From assembly GCA_910592005.1 (NCBI GenBank), contig CAJVPP010000951.1:1-24223 (forward strand): a stretch of DNA of 24,223 nucleotides, written 5' to 3'. The stretch is from Funneliformis mosseae. Its lineage: Eukaryota > Glomeromycota > Glomeromycetes > Glomerales > Glomeraceae. The position numbers and the translations under genes were made by a program. Positions 19,463 through 24,223 of this stretch are shown here, one piece after another. Position 1 is the stretch's first letter, and every line of letters begins with the position of its first letter. The notes under the pieces are model-generated. The model was not told where the DNA came from, searched no databases, and worked only from the letters and a program-made list of their open reading frames with translations.

Positions 19463-20356
19463 ATGTCATCTAAAGAAAATAATGTCATTTTAAATTCAAA
19501 GTATGATGCTTCCGCCGAAAAAACTATTATTCTAAACGTTGGTGGTGTTAAGGTAAGGAAAAAAAAAAAAAGAAAAAAAATAGAGGTTTACGTTTGGAAT
19601 GACTCTTTCTAAATCGTCTAAAATTTTTATTTCATTCCATCAATTCAGTACGAAACACAGAGATCGACGCTTCTCTCGTATCCGGATACGTTTTTAGGAA
19701 CAATGTTTGCAAAGCGTAATCTGTCATTACTTCATCCTAAGAATGAAAATGAATATTTTATTGATCGAGATGGAAGCCTGTTTCGTTACGTGATACAATA
19801 TTATCGCACCGGAAAAGTCTATTTACCAAAAGACAATGTTACATCATTGGTATCTTTAAAGGAGATAGAGGCGGAGTTGGATTATTTTCAAATCCCTTTT
19901 AAAAAACATGAAAAGCAAAAAATCATACAAAAACTTTCTTTCACGAATAATCCAACGGTAGAGAAATTAGATCAATTCATCTACGTCTTACGTAACGTTA
20001 TAAAAGAGGTCATGGGTACCTTTGAAACCGAGGTCATGATAACGTTTAGTAAAAATGGTTACCCGCCATTTATGAATTTTGGTCGTTATTATGTTAAAAA
20101 TTCCGTTATAATGGAACATATCGATTCATTAATCAAACCATTTGGTAGCGTTGCTTATACATTTTTGGATAAGTATGGTTCCGATATCGGTCAACATCTT
20201 AAAGGTGAAATACCCGAATTAAGTTGGCAATACGGTTATTCACAAAACAGGGAACAACTTAAGTTACACATGAGTATTAGTAATATCATGAGCGATGAGG
20301 AAATCTTTAAGCATTCTCGTTTAAATTTATCCAATATGAAAATAAAAGAAAAGTAA
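19463..20356 (+). CDS. T1-type BTB (KCTD-like) domain protein, 2 exons, 265 aa
   Basis: Cytosolic protein with a potassium-channel tetramerisation (T1) type BTB domain, a fold that forms oligomers and in KCTD proteins serves as an adaptor, often for Cullin-3. Exons are 19463-19552 and 19649-20356, with a 96-nt phase-0 intron (AAG|GTAAGG, TTCAG|TAC). The T1 domain spans about 21-113: IILNVGGVKYETQRSTL (22-38), YPDTFLGTMF (41-50), NEYFIDRDGSLFRYVIQYYRTGKV (64-87) and EIEAELDYFQIP (102-113). There are no channel-type membrane segments, so it is not an ion channel. The C-terminal 150 residues (FETEVMITFSKNGYPPF, FGSVAYTFLDKYGSD) match no domain I recognise. Starting at the later ATG at 19703 would cut the T1 domain in half, so the two-exon model is preferred. 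Confidence 0.9.
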
Positions 20357-20388
20357 GAATGAGGGTTACAACAATAGAAATTTTATAT

Positions 20389-20394
20389 AATAAA
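20389..20394 (+). terminator. poly(A) signal candidate of the KCTD-like gene
   Basis: AATAAA lies 33 nt after the stop codon of the KCTD-like gene, followed by a T run at 20440-20449. The call rests on position and motif only. Confidence 0.45.
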
Positions 20395-20528
20395 TCAAGT
20401 TTCGGTGCTTTTCAAAATTCCTTCTTAACAGAACAATTTTTTTTTTTTTATGTGTTATTTGAATTAACTTTAATTGAAATAAATTGAGAATAATGGTTTA
20501 AAATGTTCAATATGCTGTAGACGTTTAC

Positions 20529-20549
20529 TGACTCGCTCTTTGCGAGTCA
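20529..20549. repeat. GC-containing perfect hairpin
   Basis: TGACTCGC and GCGAGTCA pair perfectly over 8 bases around the loop TCTTT. It stands out in AT-rich DNA 173 bases after the KCTD-like gene. The arms contain TGACTC, which is the Gcn4/AP-1 half-site core on both strands, so it may be a binding site for the following gene rather than an RNA structure. Confidence 0.45.
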
Positions 20550-20694
20550 TAATAAGCAGAACAGACAAAAACATTACTAAATGATTAGAAGTACACCTGA
20601 GCCACTTATATTTATGATTTAAATCAAAATAATAAATACTTAATATAAATAGTATTACAATATTAGTAATTTGTTACAGACGAGGCGTTAATAT

Positions 20695-20729
20695 ACTTCC
20701 AAATTTGTTCACAGTTGGAAGTTCACGTG
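20695..20729 (+). promoter_or_regulatory. Inverted repeat and CACGTG box upstream of BTB-TLDc gene
   Basis: ACTTCCAA at 20695-20702 and TTGGAAGT at 20715-20722 form an 8-bp inverted repeat with a 12-base spacer, directly followed by the palindrome CACGTG at 20724-20729. It lies about 90-120 bases before the ATG at 20815, where core promoter elements are expected. Function is inference. Confidence 0.35.
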
Positions 20730-20814
20730 ATCCGCACGTTTAGATACATTATCCGTAGCACATCTAAAAAACGTTTTGAAATTCAAATAACTTTCCCTCC
20801 AAAATTTTATAAAG

Positions 20815-22481
20815 ATGACTGAGTATTTGTTGACACTTTCATCAGATTTCACGACCCTTTTGGAAAAAACAGATGATTATAACGTTTTAATTGAAATAGG
20901 ACAGAAAGAGAAGGCTAAAACATTTAGAGCACATTCTATTATATTACGTGCTAGATCAGAATACTTTCGTGCTGCTTTATCAAATGATTGGGTAAGAAGA
21001 GAAGGCGACATTATGATATTCAAAAAGCCAAACATTTCTTGCAACGTTTTTGACGTCATTCTAAGGTAAGTCCGATAAAAATTTTCGCTTTATTATATTA
21101 TTCTAAAGGTTTTAACTCTTTCCCTATTACTAGGTTTATTTATAGTGGAACAATTTATTTAGAACTACTTGAAGATTCAGAAATCTTTGAACTTTTAGAA
21201 GCATCAGATGAGTTATGCTTATTTGAATTATTTAATCATATACAAGATTATTTATTAACTGATAAAGATACTTGGATGAAACAAAATATCTTTAATGTTT
21301 TGCGTGTTGCATTTAATCATGTTTCATGTGATAAATTACAAAATTTTTGCTTTAATATTATTAATGAAAATGTTTGGAATTTATTTCAGTCAGAAGAATT
21401 TCTGGACGTGAATGAAAATGTAATATTACAACTTCTTAAAAGGGATGATCTGGGAGTCGAAGAAACCGTAAGCTCATGTATACAAAAAAAATGTTCGTCT
21501 TAATACTCAAGATATTCCTTTTATTAACGAACCTCTTTTTTTTTTTTTTCTTAGGATATATGGGATTTTTTGGTAAAGTGGGGAATAAAAAACGCCGATA
21601 TCCCATACGAAAATGATATAGGGAGTTGGTCATCAGGAGATTTTTCGGCTTTAGAAAAGACACTTTGTAATTTAATCCCGCTTTTAAGATTATTTCATAT
21701 ATCTTCAAAAGATTTTTATCATAAAGTATGGCCATTTGAACAAATTTTACCGAAAAAATTACGAGATGATCTTTTATCATTTTATCTAACAGGCGAAGTA
21801 CCAAAAAATATAGTAATTCAGGCTCCTAGAATTTCACAAAGTAATATAGATTCCGAAATAATTTTATCAAAACATGCTATATTAATTTCAAATTATATCG
21901 TTAAAAAAAATATTCACTCATCAAAATTTGCATTACCATTAACTTCAACATCTTCTCATTCATTTAAAAGTGAAGGAGTAAATATTCCTCATAGATTTAG
22001 ATTAATTTATCGTGGTAGTAGAGATGGATTTTCTTTTGAATCATTTCATAAACATGTTGATAATCATGGTTCAACCATCGTATTTATTAAGGTTGCTGGA
22101 TCCCCTGAAATTATTGGGGGTTATAATCCTGTAGGATGGTATAGTTACGGAAATTATATTGCTACAGGTGATAGTTTTATATTTTCAATCGATTTAGATG
22201 AAAAGGATATTACGAACACGTCTCTGGCACAATTGCAGCAACAACAGTCATCAGAGATCATTTCAAAGATTAGTCGAGTGAGACCTTATTTTATTGATGG
22301 TGCCATTTTCGATACGCAACACCATGGACCATGTTTTGGTTACGGTGACATTTGGTTCGGTAATAAAGCTAAACCGAGATATGGTTCTTGTGCCAGAGTT
22401 TATTATGAGCATGAAATCAGAGACGAGGAAGGTGAATTCTTTGTCGAAGACATAGAAGTTTTTCAAGTTATAGAAAAGTAA
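20815..22481 (+). CDS. BTB/POZ-BACK-TLDc domain protein, 3 exons, 503 aa
   Basis: Probable adaptor of the family expanded in Rhizophagus, paralogous to the gene at 15887-17770. Exons are 20815-21065, 21134-21467 and 21555-22481, with introns of 68 and 87 nt (AG|GTAAGT...CTAG|G and ACC|GTAAGC...TTAG|GAT). BTB spans about 22-124 (DYNVLIEIG, FRAHSIILRARSEYFRAAL, FIYSGTIYLE); BACK about 125-240 (DIWDFLVKWG at 196-205, then DFSALEKTL and ISSKDFYHKVWPF); TLDc about 293-503 (IDSEIILSKHA, FRLIYRGSRDGF at 343-354, IIGGYNPVGW at 381-390, FGYGDIWFG at 456-464, VEDIEVFQV near the end). The length is typical for the family and it lacks the serine, threonine and asparagine runs of its neighbour. A short glutamine stretch occurs at about 421-426. 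The start is the first ATG and gives a family-typical N-terminus. Confidence 0.93.
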
Positions 22482-22575
22482 ACTTTTTATATTCATTGGT
22501 TTGTTTTGCATTAGTATTCATTTATTACCACCTTATTATTTTTGATTGATTATATTTTTTTTTTTTTACCTAAGA

Positions 22576-22580
22576 AATAA

Positions 22581-22618
<38 letters not shown>
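22576..22618 (+). terminator. poly(A) signal candidate followed by a T34 run
   Basis: AATAAA at 22576-22581 lies 94 nt after the stop of the BTB-TLDc gene and is followed within four bases by 34 uninterrupted T (22585-22618). A T-rich downstream element helps cleavage in many eukaryotes; a run this long is also likely to vary in length between isolates. Confidence 0.45.
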
Positions 22619-22620
<2 letters not shown>

Positions 22621-22935
22621 CGTAAATTAAAATAAGAATGACTTTAAATTTTTAAATTTTTTTGTTTTATTTAAGTTCCTTTTTTTTTTTTCATTTACGA
22701 CTTTGCTCACAAAATGTTTGTATATGAAACCTATAAAGATCGCTATTTGACGTGTCAAAAGTAAAATTTCTCCGAAAACAAAATTTTCACACCAACACCA
22801 TTAACATTTACTGAATTTTAGTTTTTTAAAAAAAGTTTCTTTGATTACGAATAATTGTGTATTTTTATTAATAAATAAAGAAAACGAGAAAAATGGTATT
22901 GTTTATAACTCATAAAAATATATTTGATACTATTT
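22619..22935. other. Gene-free spacer
   Basis: Moderately AT-rich DNA with T runs at 22680-22691. No reading frame or recognisable RNA gene was seen. Confidence 0.6.
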
Positions 22936-22940
22936 TAACC

Positions 22941-22960
22941 CATCATCCCTTTTGATGATG
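22941..22960. repeat. 7-bp hairpin CATCATC/GATGATG
   Basis: CATCATC at 22941-22947 pairs perfectly with GATGATG at 22954-22960 around a six-base loop CCTTTT. It sits at the far end of the possible minus-strand unit. Confidence 0.4.
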
Positions 22961-23040
22961 TAAGTATATGGATCTCGCCACTCTTCAAAGCTCCACAGTT
23001 ACTACAAGTGTTCAAAGGGATAAATATATTAGTAATCTTG

Positions 23041-23182
23041 TAATGGGAAAAATTTTTTGATAAAAAGTCGTTGAGGACTTGTAATGGGAAAAAAATAGAT
23101 AAACAGTCTGTTGAAGACTGAACAAAGTCGTTGAGAACTTGTTGAGAAAAAAATTTTTTGATAAATAGTCTGTGAAGACCGA
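23041..23182. repeat. Three imperfect tandem units with internal hairpins
   Basis: Units at about 23041-23081, 23082-23141 and 23142-23182 share the order TAATGGGAAAAA (TTGAGAAAAA in the third), then GATAAA, then an AGTC...GACT-type motif and GTTGAGGACTTG or a variant. The central unit includes CAGTCT-GTTGA-AGACTG, a 6-bp hairpin. The unit length varies from about 41 to 60 bases. Confidence 0.55.
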
Positions 23183-23551
23183 GACCGAGATGAAAAAGAC
23201 GAACAAAGGAAAAAAAAAAGACGATGATAATAGGAGAAAGATAACAGCACGATAACCTAAATTCCACCCATTTCGAAAAATAAATGAACTACTACCAGCC
23301 GGTCGAAGCCAGGAATTCATTTTGCTCCTAGGCGAAGCAGATTTTCTCAACTTTCTTAAAGAAAGAACCGAGCAAGTTTTTAACGAGAAATAAGTTACAT
23401 AACTTCCGCGCTTGTGCGGATAAACGTTCTAGGAGTAGAAACAAGACATACTAGCAAGGTTTTACACTTAACACGCAAAGATGAAATTCTAACGTTCTCG
23501 CAAGAGAAACTGCAGAACTGGAATGAAATGAAATGAAGACAAATTGTGAGG

Positions 23552-23568
23552 TTTATATACCTACGTCA
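23552..23568 (-). promoter_or_regulatory. TATA box with upstream CRE-like site, minus strand
   Basis: On the minus strand CTGACGTAGG directly precedes TATATAAA (23559-23552). TGACGT is the core of bZIP-bound CRE sites. Downstream on the same strand are CATTTCATTTCATTTC repeats and then the less AT-rich island. No plus-strand gene follows on the other side. Confidence 0.35.
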
Positions 23569-23624
23569 GACGTTGTTTATGACGCGTGAGACTTTGGTCT
23601 GTTCATCTTTATCATTGTGAGTTA

Positions 23625-24223
23625 ATAACCAATTTAAATAATTTACAAATATATAACATGTTATTTTAAAAATTTTAAAATTAAAAAAAGGGTGAATATA
23701 AAAAATTGTCGCATATATAACATTAATAAAGATTATTTTTTAAGATCAAAAAATATTATTCTTTAATCAAAGTTTAGTTTGAACTTTTATTTGTAATAAA
23801 GGTAAAGAAAAACACAAATTATTAACAAACCTTATACATTGTTTAAAAAAAAATACTAATGAAAAATTAAAGAACTTATAAAAATAACAAAATAAATAAA
23901 ATAACATAAAATTTATATATTTATCAATAATTTTTAACTTAAAAAATAAAATAACAATAATAAAAAAAAATATTTAAATAAAAAATATTTTTATTATATA
24001 AAAAGAATATATAATTTTATATATCTTAAAATATAATTATCAAGAAAAAAAGAAAATATTAAAAATATTAATTAATATAAATTAAAGGTTAAAATTAGTT
24101 TTGTTTTTGTAAATCTGTTTTAAATCTAGACTAAAAATCTAATCTGATTACATTTAAATTTATGTAAAACTAAATTAAATTAAATAATCAAATTAATTAA
24201 ATAAGTTTGAATTAAGTTATTTC
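23625..24223. other. AT-rich gene-free DNA to window end
   Basis: The sequence is almost purely A and T with no reading frame of note. From about 24110 the words AAATCTGTTTTAAATCTAG and AATCTAATCTGATTA resemble those at 9040-9180, so this may be the edge of the same dispersed repeat. Confidence 0.6.

Larger units (their letters stand above)
22936..23559 (-). other. Possible minus-strand transcription unit of unknown nature
   Basis: Read on the minus strand, a TATATAAA word at 23559-23552, preceded by TGACGT, faces a 600-base stretch visibly richer in G and C than its surroundings. From the ATG at 23320 an open frame of 102 codons runs to 23012; it begins MNSWLRPAGSSSFIFRNGWN, continues with a hydrophobic FLLLSSSFFF-type stretch and then runs through the local tandem repeat. 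Parts of the other two minus frames are also open, which argues that the frame is a by-product of T-rich repeat DNA. The unit could be a noncoding RNA, a first exon, or one end of an unrecognised mobile element. Confidence 0.25.

Noticed and set aside
21436..21804. 122-aa minus-strand frame
   Set aside because: Opposite exons 2 and 3 of the BTB-TLDc gene and across its intron; no recognisable domain.
22935..23250. Two further minus-strand frames (110 and 73 aa) overlapping the possible unit at 23012-23320
   Set aside because: All three minus frames are open over the T-rich tandem repeat, so openness carries little weight; neither frame has a family resemblance.
23298..23312. tRNA/SINE B-box-like word GGTCGAAGCC
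   Set aside because: One base short of GGTTCGANNCC, with no A box at the right distance and no cloverleaf.
1..24223. tRNA, rRNA, CRISPR arrays or viral genes
   Set aside because: None was visible by eye on either strand; the repeats seen lack the regular spacer structure of CRISPR, and the intron-bearing genes are eukaryotic.

Overview
The window looks like nuclear DNA of an arbuscular mycorrhizal fungus (Glomeromycotina), most likely Rhizophagus or a close relative. The intergenic DNA is extremely AT-rich and full of homopolymer runs. Genes carry short GT-AG introns of about 68-98 nt. Two genes belong to the BTB-BACK-TLDc family, which is strongly expanded in these fungi, and a decayed DDE transposase matches a family I recognise from Rhizophagus. 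The species call is inference; no search could be run.

Layout. (1) 3-926 (+): 3' part of a P1B copper-transporting ATPase (CCC2/ATP7 type), cut by the window edge. (2) 927-11200: a gene-poor, repeat-rich stretch holding a small TA-flanked MITE (2176-2317), a fold-back element with inverted degenerate arrays (2761-3382), a ~3.2 kb DNA transposon relic with terminal inverted repeats (about 4041-7250) around a dead transposase (4481-6797), and a decayed ~50-bp tandem repeat (9184-9490). (3) 11201-12508 (-): five-exon class I SAM-dependent methyltransferase, 327 aa. (4) 13848-15734 (+): seven-exon PEX3, 467 aa, the peroxisomal membrane docking factor for PEX19. (5) 15887-17770 (-): intronless BTB-BACK-TLDc gene, 627 aa, tail-to-tail with PEX3 across a palindromic poly(A) signal. 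(6) 19463-20356 (+): two-exon T1/KCTD-type BTB protein, 265 aa. (7) 20815-22481 (+): three-exon BTB-BACK-TLDc gene, 503 aa. (8) 22482-24223: no certain gene; a less AT-rich island at about 22940-23620 has a TATA-like promoter on the minus strand, hairpins and a short tandem repeat, then AT-rich DNA runs to the window end.

The genes do not form an evident pathway. Copper export, a methyltransferase and peroxisome biogenesis are housekeeping functions. The three BTB-domain genes in 6.6 kb form a local cluster of probable adaptor proteins (BTB-BACK often binds Cullin-3; TLDc is linked to oxidative-stress and V-ATPase functions). Exon structures were built by hand from splice sites, reading-frame continuity and family alignment. 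I did not find a convincing new multi-gene system; the most useful leads are the RIP-like decay of the transposon, the intron-bearing/intronless TLDc pair, the shared palindromic poly(A) signal, the duplicated insert in PEX3, and the unexplained island at 22.9-23.6 kb.
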